Assembly (NCBI GenBank): GCA_902492895.1
Contig: CABUNG010000008.1
Span: 19,045 to 83,044, forward strand
Origin: an uncultured Oscillospiraceae bacterium
GTDB taxonomy: Bacteria; Bacillota; Clostridia; Oscillospirales; Acutalibacteraceae
Length of the DNA: 64,000 nucleotides
Direction of reading: 5' to 3'
A program made the translations under genes and the position numbers. This document shows positions 1-9,500 of this stretch, piece after piece. The notes beneath the pieces are model-generated. The model was not told where the DNA came from, did not search any database, and saw only the letters and a program-made list of their open reading frames with translations. The first letter of the stretch is position 1; every line of letters starts with the position of its first letter.

Positions 1-79
1 ACCGGGTGTAGGAATTGTCGGAAGGGTGATCACGGCGGTCGAGAATCGTATCGTAAAGGGTGCGGATCGTATCATTCAT
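1..79 (-). CDS. hisE: Phosphoribosyl-ATP pyrophosphatase HisE (partial, cut by window edge)
   Basis: The 26 visible codons read MNDTIRTLYDTILDRR then DHPSDNSYTR. This matches the N-terminus of HisE, whose families usually show LY..I.DR followed by a SYT motif. HisE hydrolyses phosphoribosyl-ATP to phosphoribosyl-AMP, the second step of histidine synthesis. The ATG lies inside the 3' end of the hisA-hisI gene and overlaps its stop by 8 bases, so the two are translationally coupled. The C-terminal part lies outside the window. Confidence 0.85.
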   Translation of the reverse strand, partial: MNDTIRTLYDTILDRRDHPSDNSYTR

Positions 80-1130
80 GGTCGTTTTCCTCCAAAATCG
101 TATCAAAGAAGCAGCTGTGCGCCCCTGTGTGGCAGGCGGCGTCGGTCTGATTCACCCGGATGAGCAGCGTATCGCTGTCGCAGTCTCCACTCATGGAGAC
201 GACCCGCTGCACATGGCCGCTGGTCGCGCCTTTGTTCCAGTATTCCCGGCGGGAACGGCTCCAGAACCAGGTGGTGCCGGTATCGACAGTGCGCTGCAGG
301 GATCCCAGGTTCATATACGCGAGCATCAACACCTCGCCGGTCGAGGCTTCCTGCACAATGGCCGGGATCAGGGGCGTTTTTTCAAAAAAGCGTTCCAGAT
401 GGAGCCGGTCGGACGGATAGGCAGCCGTTTGGATCGCTTCCGCCAGATCCAATGTGCCGCTGTACAGCGATTTGCCGCAGATAGCGCCGTACAGGCGCCG
501 GTCCCGCAGCTGCTCGATATCCCGCCGTTCCCGGATACCGCCCGAAGCGATCACGCTGCAGGAGACCGTCCGGTCCAGGGCTTCGAGCTGTTCCAGATTG
601 GGTCCCGACAGGGTGCCGTCTTTGGAGATATCGGTAAAAATGATCGTCCGCACCCCGATGTCCTCCATCCGGCGGGCGAGTTCCAGATAGGATACCTGCG
701 AGACTTCCAGCCATCCCTCGGCGGCCACCAGCCCCTTCACCGCGTCGATGCCGACCGCAATCCGGTCCCCGTAAAGCTTTACCGCTTGCCGGACAAACTC
801 CGGATCCTTGAGGGCGGCGGAACCGAGGATACAGCGGGAAATCCCGCCCGAAAGATAGTATTCGAGGGTGTCCAGAGACCGGATCCCGCCGCCGAGCTCC
901 ACCTTCAGCCCGCTTTCAGACGCGACAGCCAGGAAGATATCGGCATTCACGCGGTTGCCTGTCCGGGCGCCGTCGAGGTCCACCATATGGATCCACTCGG
1001 CACCCGCCCGGCGAAAGGACGCGGCCGTTTCCAGAGGATCGTCGGCCACGGTGTGAGCCGTACCGAAGTCCCCCTTCACAAGGCGGACGCATTGGCGGTT
1101 TTGGATATCGATAGCCGGTAATATGATCAT
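72..1130 (-). CDS. hisA/hisI: HisA-HisI fusion: ProFAR isomerase and phosphoribosyl-AMP cyclohydrolase
   Basis: Residues 1 to about 235 form a HisA (beta-alpha)8 barrel. It begins MIILPAIDIQ with catalytic Asp8, followed by VDLDGA, VGIDAVKG and TDISKDGTLSGPN. This is HisA rather than HisF, which starts IIPCLDV. Residues from about 243 to 352 form a HisI domain with the Mg/Zn motifs DCDSDTLLI and ACHTGAHSCFF. The protein should catalyse two non-consecutive steps, opening of the phosphoribosyl-AMP ring and isomerisation of ProFAR to PRFAR. HisI is more commonly fused to HisE. Here HisE is separate and immediately downstream. hisB lies 36 bases upstream, and the usual hisH and hisF are absent from this position. 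Both domains look intact. Confidence 0.92.
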   Translation of the reverse strand: MIILPAIDIQNRQCVRLVKGDFGTAHTVADDPLETAASFRRAGAEWIHMVDLDGARTGNRVNADIFLAVASESGLKVELGGGIRSLDTLEYYLSGGISRCILGSAALKDPEFVRQAVKLYGDRIAVGIDAVKGLVAAEGWLEVSQVSYLELARRMEDIGVRTIIFTDISKDGTLSGPNLEQLEALDRTVSCSVIASGGIRERRDIEQLRDRRLYGAICGKSLYSGTLDLAEAIQTAAYPSDRLHLERFFEKTPLIPAIVQEASTGEVLMLAYMNLGSLQRTVDTGTTWFWSRSRREYWNKGATSGHVQRVVSMSGDCDSDTLLIRVNQTDAACHTGAHSCFFDTILEENDHE

Positions 1131-1166
1131 GGGATTCCATCCTTTTTCTGCAGGTTGACACGGAGA

Positions 1167-1742
1167 TCAATCGAGAGATCCCTTGGTAGAGAGAGTCCCC
1201 TCCGCGGGCGTCACCGCTTCTTTGAGAGCATGGGCGGCGGCTTTATAGAGCGCCTCGGCCATATGATGGGAATTCTGGCCATAGAGCATCTTTAAGTGGA
1301 GCGTGATTCCGGCATTTTGAGCCAACGCCCGGAAAAATTCCCCGGTCAGACAGGAATCGTAATCCCCGATCCGCTCTTCCGGAAAACGGGCATCGAACAC
1401 CAGAAACGGACGGCCGCTGACATCCACCGAGGCTAAAGCGAGGGATTCATCCATGGGAATCAGAAACGACCCATACCGCCGGATCCCGCCCTTATCTCCA
1501 AGAGCCTCGGCCAGCGCCTTACCCAGCACGATCCCGGTATCTTCGACGGTGTGATGGCCGTCTACATGCAGATCGCCTTCGGCCTTGAGGGTCAGCCCGA
1601 ACCCCGCGTGCACGGCCAAGGCCTCCAGCATATGATCGAAAAAGCCGATGCCGGTCGAAATCTCCACCGCGCCGCCGTCCAAATTCAGGGCGGCGGAAAT
1701 CACGGTTTCTTTTGTACGGCGGTCACAGGTGCCGATACGCAT
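1167..1742 (-). CDS. hisB: Imidazoleglycerol-phosphate dehydratase
   Basis: 191 residues, the length of monofunctional HisB without a phosphatase domain. It carries both manganese-binding signatures, HHTVED and HHMAEA, in the two repeated half-domains. It dehydrates imidazole glycerol phosphate to imidazole acetol phosphate in histidine synthesis. An AGGAGG sits 9 bases before the ATG. It lies between hisC and the hisA-hisI fusion in the same operon. Confidence 0.96.
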   Translation of the reverse strand: MRIGTCDRRTKETVISAALNLDGGAVEISTGIGFFDHMLEALAVHAGFGLTLKAEGDLHVDGHHTVEDTGIVLGKALAEALGDKGGIRRYGSFLIPMDESLALASVDVSGRPFLVFDARFPEERIGDYDSCLTGEFFRALAQNAGITLHLKMLYGQNSHHMAEALYKAAAHALKEAVTPAEGTLSTKGSLD

Positions 1743-1777
1743 GGTATGATGCCTCCTTTGTGTAAGGGTATATTCCT

Positions 1778-2842
1778 TTACTGGATATCCTCATGGGTCA
1801 GCAGGAACCGCATCACGGCCAGCAGTTCCTCGTTTTCCGCCTGGGTTCCGGCCGTAATCCGCAGATGGCCCTCACCAAACCGGCGGATGAGAATGCCGCG
1901 GTCCAGCAGCAGCGCATAGATCCGTTTGGCGTCCGCCAGACGGAGATAGACAAAATTGGTACAGCTGTCGTATACCCGGTCGATCAAGCCGTCCGCCTGG
2001 AGTTTCCGAAAGCCCTCCAGCAGCATGTTCCGCGATTCGATGAGCAGGCCGCGGTAGACATCCCGATAGACAGGGTTGGCGAGCACAACGTTCGCCATAG
2101 CCTGCGTGACCGCGTTGACGTTATAGGGCGACTTGGCCGCCCGCAGCACGGCCGTTATCTGCGGATTGGCCACAGCGAAACCAAGCCGAAGCGCCGCCAT
2201 GCCGAGCATTTTGGAACAGGTGCGCAGGATGATGAGATTGTCGTGACAGGCCACTTCATCGAGCAGGGACTGATCCCAGAAATCCATATACGCCTCGTCC
2301 AGCACCACCAAGGCGTCGGTGCCGCCGAGAATCCGGCGCACCTCTTCCCTCCCCAGGCCCACCGAAGTTGGATTGCAGGGATTGGAGAAAATCAGCAGGC
2401 GGACGGATTCCCGTTTTACAGTCTCCAATACACGTTCCACCGGGATACGCAGATCCTCCCCTTTCTCCAGCGTGATGCAGGGAGTTTCGGTAATGGAGGT
2501 GTAAAAGCGATACATCGAAAAATCGGGCGACAAGGTCAATACCTTTTCACCTTTTTGCAGAAACACCGACAGAATAATGGAGATCAACTCGTCTGAGCCA
2601 TTCCCCGCCGTTACCAATTCGGGCTTTACGCCGTAAGCACGGGCAAAAGAAGCGCAGACTTCACGGGCCAGAGGGTCGGGATACCGGTTGAGTGCCGTCT
2701 CCGCAGCCGCCTGTGCCATGGCAATCCGATCCTGCTCCGTCGGGAGGAGGAAGGATTCATTCGCGTCCATCCGCACCCGGTAAACCCCTTCCGAGGGATC
2801 ATAAGATGTCAAGGCTTTGGCCTTTTCACAAAAGGTATACAT
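1778..2842 (-). CDS. hisC: Histidinol-phosphate aminotransferase
   Basis: A fold-type I PLP aminotransferase with the HisC pattern: MDANESF near the N-terminus, the NPCNPT loop, VLDEAYMDF, and TCSKMLGMAALRLGF with the PLP lysine in SK. It transfers an amino group from glutamate to imidazole acetol phosphate. A longer frame opens upstream, but it would overlap hisD. The ATG at 2842 has GGAG six bases before it and gives a normal 354-residue protein. Confidence 0.95.
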   Translation of the reverse strand: MYTFCEKAKALTSYDPSEGVYRVRMDANESFLLPTEQDRIAMAQAAAETALNRYPDPLAREVCASFARAYGVKPELVTAGNGSDELISIILSVFLQKGEKVLTLSPDFSMYRFYTSITETPCITLEKGEDLRIPVERVLETVKRESVRLLIFSNPCNPTSVGLGREEVRRILGGTDALVVLDEAYMDFWDQSLLDEVACHDNLIILRTCSKMLGMAALRLGFAVANPQITAVLRAAKSPYNVNAVTQAMANVVLANPVYRDVYRGLLIESRNMLLEGFRKLQADGLIDRVYDSCTNFVYLRLADAKRIYALLLDRGILIRRFGEGHLRITAGTQAENEELLAVMRFLLTHEDIQ

Positions 2843-2867
2843 ACGATTCTCCTTCTCCGCTGCGGAT

Positions 2868-4157
2868 TCACTCAAACCGGACGGCAACCGCATGGGCGTG
2901 TGCATCCAGACCTTCCGCATGGGCAATGGACAGGATATCGTCCCGGGCCGCCTCTAAAGCGGAGCGGTTATAGGCAATAAAGCTCGATTTTTTGATAAAG
3001 CTGTCCACCGACAAGGGGGAGAAAAACCGGGCGGTTCCACTGGTGGGCAGAACGTGGTTGGGCCCCGCGTAATAATCGCCCAGGGGTTCGGGCGAATATT
3101 TCCCGAGAAATACCGAACCAGCATTGTCCAGACGGCCCACGTAGCCCATGGGGTCCTCGCACATCACCTCGAGGTGCTCAGGCGCCAGGCGGTTGGCAAA
3201 AGCAACCGCCTCGTCCATATCCCGGCAGACGATGACGGCGCCGTAATCGGCCAGGGAACGGCGGATGATCTCCTGCCGCGGCAGTTCCTGCACCTGCTTT
3301 TCCAGTTCAGCCAGAGTGCGTTCAGCAATCTCTAGGGAATCGGTCAGTAGAATGGAGGAGGCGAGCACATCGTGCTCCGCCTGTGACATGAGGTCAGCGG
3401 CGAGATACCGGGGATCGGCAGAGGCATCCGCCAGAACCAGGATCTCACTCGGACCCGCCACCATGTCGATGTCCACCTGCCCGTATACCAGCCGCTTGGC
3501 CGTGGCGACATAGATATTTCCGGGGCCGACGATCTTGTCCACCCGGGGAATCGAATCCGTGCCGTATGCCAGGGCGGCGACCGCCTGGGCTCCGCCGCAG
3601 AGATAGACCGCGTCCACTCCCGCGATGGCCGCCGCGGCCATGACGTCCGGATTGAAGGCGCCGTTTTTGGGAGGCGGCGTCACCATGATGATCTCCTTGA
3701 CTCCCGCAATGCGGGCCGGAATCGCATTCATCAGCACCGAAGAGGGATACGCCGCCGTGCCGCCCGGCACATAGATGCCGACGCGGTCCAGACCACGGAT
3801 CCGCTGGCCCACGATGGTGCCGTCCGGACGGGTATCCAGCCAGCTCTGCTGCAGCTGGCGGCGATGAAAGTCCGCGATATTGGCAGCCGCGCGTTCGAGC
3901 GCGGCGTATACGGCCGGATCACAGGCGGAAGCCATCTCCGCCAGCCGCTCCCGGCCGATCGGTTCGAGAACCGGGTCCACTCCATCGAATTGCCGCGTGT
4001 AGTCCCGCAGGGCGTCGTCTCCGCGGGTGCGTACGGCGTCCAGTATAGCCGAAACGGCAGCGGTGACTTTCCGGTCCACTTCCCCGCTGCGGGACGTCAG
4101 CTGATCCAGCAGGACGAATTCCGCCTTGCCGTCGGCTCTTACCAGTGGCATTATCAT
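2868..4157 (-). CDS. hisD: Histidinol dehydrogenase
   Basis: 429 residues, the usual HisD length. It contains YVPGGTAAYPSSVLMNAIPA, VDKIVGPGNIYVATAKR and the metal/substrate segments MVAGPSEILV, EHD and GPNHVLPTSGTARF. It oxidises histidinol in two NAD-dependent steps to histidine. A strong AGGAGG precedes the first ATG, and a second ATG lies two codons later. It lies between hisG and hisC in the operon. Confidence 0.97.
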   Translation of the reverse strand: MIMPLVRADGKAEFVLLDQLTSRSGEVDRKVTAAVSAILDAVRTRGDDALRDYTRQFDGVDPVLEPIGRERLAEMASACDPAVYAALERAAANIADFHRRQLQQSWLDTRPDGTIVGQRIRGLDRVGIYVPGGTAAYPSSVLMNAIPARIAGVKEIIMVTPPPKNGAFNPDVMAAAAIAGVDAVYLCGGAQAVAALAYGTDSIPRVDKIVGPGNIYVATAKRLVYGQVDIDMVAGPSEILVLADASADPRYLAADLMSQAEHDVLASSILLTDSLEIAERTLAELEKQVQELPRQEIIRRSLADYGAVIVCRDMDEAVAFANRLAPEHLEVMCEDPMGYVGRLDNAGSVFLGKYSPEPLGDYYAGPNHVLPTSGTARFFSPLSVDSFIKKSSFIAYNRSALEAARDDILSIAHAEGLDAHAHAVAVRFE

Positions 4158-4187
4158 GTAACCTACCTCCTATAAAAACCCGCGGCG

Positions 4188-4817
4188 TCAGCGCTCGAGA
4201 GCGCTGGCCATCCGGGCGACCAGATCTTCGATTTCAGCCTTGCGCAGCTTCATACAGGCCATATTGACGATCAAGCGGGCGGAAATCGGCATCACGTCCT
4301 CCACCACTTCGAGCCCGTTTTCCTTGAGCGTGGAGCCGGTTTCAACGATATCCACGATCCCGTCCGCCAAACCGAGCAGCGGCGCCAGCTCGACGGATCC
4401 CTCGATCTTGATGATCCGCACGTCCAGTCCCTTCCGGCCGAAATACGCCCGGGCGACGTTCGGATATTTGGACGCGATGGTCTTGACGTGATAGCCGTCG
4501 AAGAAAGGGATTCCCTTCGGAGCGGCCAGGGCAAACCGGCACCGGCCGAAACCCAGATCCAGCACCTCGTAAAAGCTGCCGCCGCTCTCGGCGATGGTGT
4601 CCTTCCCCACGACCCCGAGGTCACAGACGCCGTGTTCCACATACGTGATCACGTCGGCTGCCTTGGCGAGTACCACTTCCAGATTGTCACCGACCGGCAG
4701 AATCAGCCGCCGGCCCTTATCCTTCACAGCGTTCGTGTCGCATCCCATGCGGTCGAAAAGCGCTACCGTATCCTTTTCCAGGCGCCCTTTGGTCAGTGCC
4801 ATACGTATCGGTCTCAT
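4188..4817 (-). CDS. hisG: ATP phosphoribosyltransferase catalytic subunit, short form
   Basis: The protein begins MRPIRMALTKGRLEKD and contains the short-form HisG segments GICDLGVVGKDT-like (seen as GVCDLGVVGKDTI) and DGIVDIVETGSTLKENGL. It commits ATP and PRPP to histidine synthesis. At 209 residues it lacks the C-terminal regulatory domain of long HisG, so it should need HisZ, encoded directly upstream. The frame is open further upstream, but GGAG placed 7 bases before the ATG at 4817 favours this start. Confidence 0.95.
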   Translation of the reverse strand: MRPIRMALTKGRLEKDTVALFDRMGCDTNAVKDKGRRLILPVGDNLEVVLAKAADVITYVEHGVCDLGVVGKDTIAESGGSFYEVLDLGFGRCRFALAAPKGIPFFDGYHVKTIASKYPNVARAYFGRKGLDVRIIKIEGSVELAPLLGLADGIVDIVETGSTLKENGLEVVEDVMPISARLIVNMACMKLRKAEIEDLVARMASALER

Positions 4818-4836
4818 GTCCATTCTCCTTCTCTGT

Positions 4837-6039
4837 TCAGACCTCGAGGCAGTCTTCGCCATCGGCCGATACGATATAGACAAGGGAGATTCCCCGTTCC
4901 GCCGCGTAGCGGAGCGCCTCGTCCCGGGTTTCCTGCAGGCTGAATTCGACCAGCATGCCGTCCTCCGTCAGCGTCTGAATTCGTTTCATGGCCGCGACTT
5001 CACAGTCCGGCATGGCAAAAACCAGGGCTTCGGGACGCATGGGCGGCTCGATCTGTCCGTTGTCCAGCATCCCTTTGATGACCGCATCCACGTTGACGCC
5101 GAATCCGGTCGCCGGAAGGGGGGAACCGAACTGCTGCAACAGGGTATCGTAGCGGCCGCCGGAGACGACGGTATCGCCGCTGCCCTCCATGTATCCGCGG
5201 AAAATAACGCCGGTATAATACTCATTGCGATGGACGAGCCCCAAATCGATCATCACCTGATCGCCGAGACCGAGTTTCCGCAGCGACCGGTACAGCCAGG
5301 CCAGATGTTCCAGCGCCGCCCGGCTCTGTTCCCCATGGCAGAGTCCCTGTGCTTCTTTCAGGATCTCTTCGCCGCCGAAAAGGCGGGGCAGACGCCGCAG
5401 TGCCTCCGCAGCGCTGCTCTTCGGCAGACTGTCCAAGGTATCGGAAAGGGCGGCGTAATTTTTCATTTCAATCAGGGTGCGGATTTCGTCCCGCACCTCT
5501 TCCCCGACCTCGAGCTCGGCTACAAGGGACTGGAAAAACCCAACGTGGCCGATTTCCAGACGAAAATCCCCGCCGATACAGGGCAGGCGCAGCACGTCCG
5601 CCGCCAGGGAAAGAATTTCGAGGTCCGCCCGCTGGCCGCCCGCGCCGATGAGTTCCACTCCGGCCTGGAATTCCTGGTCGTTCCGCCCGGTCAGGCTGTG
5701 ATTGAGATGGTAGACATCCTGCGCATAATACAGGCGGATGGGAAGCGCGGTTTTCTGCAGTCTCGTTGCGGTCAGCCGCGCGATCGGCATGGTGGAATCC
5801 GGGCGCATCACAAGCAGGCGCCCCTTGGAATCGGTCAGTTTATACATGCTGTCGGCCGGAATTGCCGGCTGGCCGGCCTGAAAAACGTCGAAGAATTCCA
5901 ATCCCGGCGTCATCACCTCGGAAAAACCGTGGCAAACAAATAAATCGGCCAGCATCCCCTCCGCCTCGCGGCGGGCCAGGCATTCTTCGAACAGCAGATC
6001 CCGCGTGCCTTCTGGCGTGATGCGGTTATATTGTCTCAT
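4837..6039 (-). CDS. hisZ: ATP phosphoribosyltransferase regulatory subunit HisZ
   Basis: 400 residues related to class II histidyl-tRNA synthetase: TPEGTRDLLFEE at the start, LMVMRPDST-like motif 2 (LLVMRPDSTMPIARL), and SGGRYDTLLQQFG. Aminoacylation motifs are degenerate, as expected for HisZ. The adjacent short HisG supports assignment as its regulatory partner, giving a histidine-inhibited HisGZ complex. It is the first gene of the his operon. The ribosome-binding site is not strong (GAGAG close to the ATG). Confidence 0.92.
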   Translation of the reverse strand: MRQYNRITPEGTRDLLFEECLARREAEGMLADLFVCHGFSEVMTPGLEFFDVFQAGQPAIPADSMYKLTDSKGRLLVMRPDSTMPIARLTATRLQKTALPIRLYYAQDVYHLNHSLTGRNDQEFQAGVELIGAGGQRADLEILSLAADVLRLPCIGGDFRLEIGHVGFFQSLVAELEVGEEVRDEIRTLIEMKNYAALSDTLDSLPKSSAAEALRRLPRLFGGEEILKEAQGLCHGEQSRAALEHLAWLYRSLRKLGLGDQVMIDLGLVHRNEYYTGVIFRGYMEGSGDTVVSGGRYDTLLQQFGSPLPATGFGVNVDAVIKGMLDNGQIEPPMRPEALVFAMPDCEVAAMKRIQTLTEDGMLVEFSLQETRDEALRYAAERGISLVYIVSADGEDCLEV

Positions 6040-6101
6040 ACTCTCAAACCAAACCCTTTCCGGGTGACTTTCTCGTCACTTTACTTCGCTAATGTGCTAC
6101 T

Positions 6102-6130
6102 ATGATATCATGCCGAATCGGTGCTGTCAA
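6102..6130 (-). promoter_or_regulatory. Predicted sigma-A promoter of the his operon
   Basis: On the minus strand TTGACA (6125-6130) and TATCAT (6102-6107) are separated by 17 bases. The -35 overlaps the stop codon of the upstream EamA-like gene, and no terminator intervenes. The his genes could therefore also receive read-through from the polC operon. The leader is about 55 bases, and I see no T-box or leader peptide in it. Confidence 0.75.
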
Positions 6131-6573
6131 GAGGCCGAACGCGGTTTGATGTTGAGAAAGACCAGTCCCGCCAGGCACAGCAAGATACCAATCGCCTGAA
6201 ATCCCGTGATTTTTTCTTTATAGAACAAAGCACCGACGAAAACCAGAATCACGGCAAGACCGATGTTGGCGACCAGGGAGCCGATACTCACCGCCCAGCC
6301 CGCCCGATAGGCCATAATATAGCCGAATTCCAGCCCGACCAAGCTCAGCCCCAAAACGACGCTGCTCCAATTGATCTGGCGAAACTGTACAAGGACTCCG
6401 TCCTTTCCCGCCGCCGACGCTACCAGCAGAACGCCTGTGGCGAGGGCTGATACCAGATAGGTCACCAAAAGAGAGGCAAAGGGATTGACGCCGCCCGGCG
6501 TGGACTTGGCGGATATGTTATAGCAGACATTTGAGGCAACGATCAGCAGAATGGGCCACAAATACGCGAACAC
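6127..6573 (-). CDS. EamA/DMT-family half-size membrane transporter
   Basis: About 148 residues with four to five hydrophobic helices. The C-terminal SIGSLVANIGLAVILVFVGALFYKEKITGFQAIGILL part resembles one EamA repeat of the drug/metabolite transporter superfamily (GALFYKEKIT is typical). Half-size EamA proteins act as dimers; the substrate is unknown. I prefer the GTG at 6573, which has GGGGGG a few bases upstream and clears polC. An upstream ATG at 6606 would overlap polC. It is the last gene of the pyrH-polC operon, 22 bases after polC. Confidence 0.75.
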   Translation of the reverse strand: MFAYLWPILLIVASNVCYNISAKSTPGGVNPFASLLVTYLVSALATGVLLVASAAGKDGVLVQFRQINWSSVVLGLSLVGLEFGYIMAYRAGWAVSIGSLVANIGLAVILVFVGALFYKEKITGFQAIGILLCLAGLVFLNIKPRSAS

Positions 6574-6595
6574 AGCCGGTCCCCCCCTTTTTGGT

Positions 6596-9500
6596 TTACA
6601 TTTCAAACAGATTCATCTGACTGGTCGCGGGCAGGGCGTCCAATACCCCGAGCTGACGCAGGGATTCCACGACCGCCTTGGTGATGCCGGAGCGGTTCTG
6701 CAGATCGTCGCAGGAGATGTAGGGCCCCGCTTCCCTGGCCTCCATCATGGATTGGGCCGCGGCGCCGCCGAGTCCCTTGACGGAACTGAATGGCAGCCGG
6801 ATTTTACCGTCTTCCAGCACAAATTTGTAGGAATGGGATTTGTACAGATCCACCGGCAGGTATTCGATGCCGCGCTGCATGGATTCATAGATGACGTGGA
6901 GCGTTTCCGCCTGGGACTGTTCCTTGGCCGTAGCCTCTTTGCCCTTTTGGCGCAGGGTGTCCATCAGCTGTTTGACGCCGTTTTTGCCCTTGGAGACCGG
7001 CTCGGCGTCGAAATCTTCCCCGCGGCCCGTGAAATAGGCCGCGTAATAAGCGGCAGGCCGATGCACCTTGTACCAGGCGACCCGCAGAGCTGCAATGATA
7101 TAGGCCGCGGCGTGGGCCTTCGGGAACATGTACTTGATCTTCATGCAGGAATCCTTGTACCAGTCGGGAACGCCGTGCTCCTTCATGGCGGCGAAATGCT
7201 CTTCGGTGAGCAGCTTGGTCGCGTTGCCCTTCCGGACGATCTCCATGATTTTAAACGCCATTTTGGGTTCCAGACCCTTGTGCATCAGGTAGGTCATGAT
7301 GCTGTCCCGTGTTCCGATAACGTTGGAGATGGTGCAGGTGCCGCTTTTGATCAGCTCCTGCGCGTTGCCGAGCCACACGTCGGTCCCGTGAGACAGTCCG
7401 GAAATCTGGAGCAGGTCTGTAAAGGTTTTCGGCTTGCACTCGAGCAGCATCTGCCGGACAAACGGGGTACCCATTTCCGGAATCGACAGGGTGCCGTTGT
7501 CGCACTCGATCTGCTCCGCCGTGACGCCGAGCGGTTCGGGCGAGGTGAAAAGCTTGTAAACCTCCGGATCCGACATGTTGACCTCGGTTACGGGGATGCC
7601 GGTATACTCTTCCAGATATTTGTAGATGGTCGGAATGACATGCCCCAGGTTATCGAGCTTCAGAATGGTGTCATGGATGGAATGGAAGTCGAAGTGAGTG
7701 GTGATGATGTCGGAGTCCGGATCGTCCGCCGGATGCTGGACCGGGCAGAAGTCCTCCGCCTCGTAATCGTTCGGCACGACGACCATGCCGCCGGGATGCT
7801 GGCCGGTGGTCCGCTTGATGCCGGTACAGCCGGCTGTCAGCCGGTTGATCTCGGCGTTGCTGTAGACGAGTCCGCGTTCCTCGGCATACTTTTTCACGTA
7901 ACCGAACGCAGTCTTGTCCGCGACGGTCGAAATGGTGCCGGCTTTGAACACATGGTCGCTTCCGAAGAGCGATTCCGTGTATTTATGCGCCCGCAGCTGG
8001 TATTCGCTCGCAAAGTTCAAATCGATATCGGGCGCCTTATCGCCATCGAAGCCCAGGAAGGTTTCAAACGGGATTTCGTGCCCGTCCCGGGAGAGAGGTT
8101 CTCCGCAGACGGGGCAGATCTTATCGGGCAGATCGAAGCCGGAACCGACCGAACCGTCGGTAAAGAACTCCGAATGATGGCACTTTTTGCAGAGATAATG
8201 CGGCGCCAGGGGGTTGACCTCTGAAATCCCCGCCATATAGGCGACGAAGGAGGAACCGACCGATCCCCGGGACCCGACCAGATACCCGTTTTCCACCGAG
8301 TTCTGGACCAGCTTCTGCGCGATCATATAGAGCACGGAGAAGCCGTGCTTGACGATAGACGTCAGCTCCCGGTCAAGCCGGGCGGACACGATTTCGGGAA
8401 CGGGATCGCCGTACAGCTCGCGGGCGCGGTTCCAGGTGATCTCCTGAATCTGTTCTTCCGCCCCGTCGATGTGGGGCGGGAAGGTTCCCTCCGGAATCGG
8501 GCGGATGGTTTCTATGCTATCCGCAATGCGGCCGGGGTTCTCGATGACCACCTCGCGGGCTTTCTCTTTCCCGAGATAGTCGAATTCCGCCAGCATTTCG
8601 TCGGTCGTGCGCAGATAGAGAGGCGCCTGCTGATCGGCATCGCTGAACCCCTGCCCGGCCTGAAGGATCCGGCGGTAGATTTCGTCCTCCGGATCCATGA
8701 AATGGACGTCCCCCGTCGCACAGACCGGGATGTTCAGTTTTTCGCCCAGGCGGATGATGGTGCGGTTGAACTCCCGGAGCTGCTCTTCGCTCTGCACCAT
8801 GCCCTCGCGCAGCATGAACAGGTTGTTCCCGAGCGGCTGAATCTCCAGGAAATCATAAAATTTCGCAATATCGCACAGCTCGCCCCAGGGCTTGCCGTCA
8901 AAGATCGCACGGAACAATTCGCCCTGCTCGCAGGCACTGCCCACGATCAGACCCTCCCGGTATTCCATCAGCTTGGTTTTGGTGATGCGAGGCTTTTTAT
9001 AGAAATTGTGCAGATGGCTCCAGGAGATCAGTTTATACAGGTTTTTGAGCCCTTTCAGGTTCTTGGCCATCAGGATCAGATGATAGGGCCGCGTTTTTTT
9101 ATTGTCGGCGCCGGCCAGAAGGGTGTTGATCCCGTCCACGGACGCGATCCCCTTCTCCGCCTTCATATCGGCGGCCAGGTGAATGAAAATATCGGCCAGC
9201 ACTTTCGCGTCGTCACAGGCACGGTGATGGTTGAAGGGATCCAGTTTGAGGTGATTCGCCACCGTGTCCAGCTTGTGATTTTTCAAATGGGGATACAGAG
9301 CCCGGCAGATCGGCACCGTGTCAATCGAGGTAAAGGGATAGGGCAGCCCGGTCCGGGTGGCCGCCGCCCGGATAAAGCTTGTGTCAAAGGGGGCATTGTG
9401 CGCGACGAGAATATGGACATCCCCGCAGAAAGCGTAGAACTGCTCGAGCGCTTCCTTTTCGCCCGGCGCATCCTTCACCATCTCGTCGGTGATGCCGGTC

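Noticed and set aside
4817..4883. Longer N-terminus for HisG
   Set aside because: The extra 22 residues overlap hisZ and bypass the well-placed GGAG before ATG 4817.
4594..5943. A 449-codon plus-strand frame opposite hisZ/hisG
   Set aside because: Antisense shadow of well-identified his genes; the translation has no recognisable domain.
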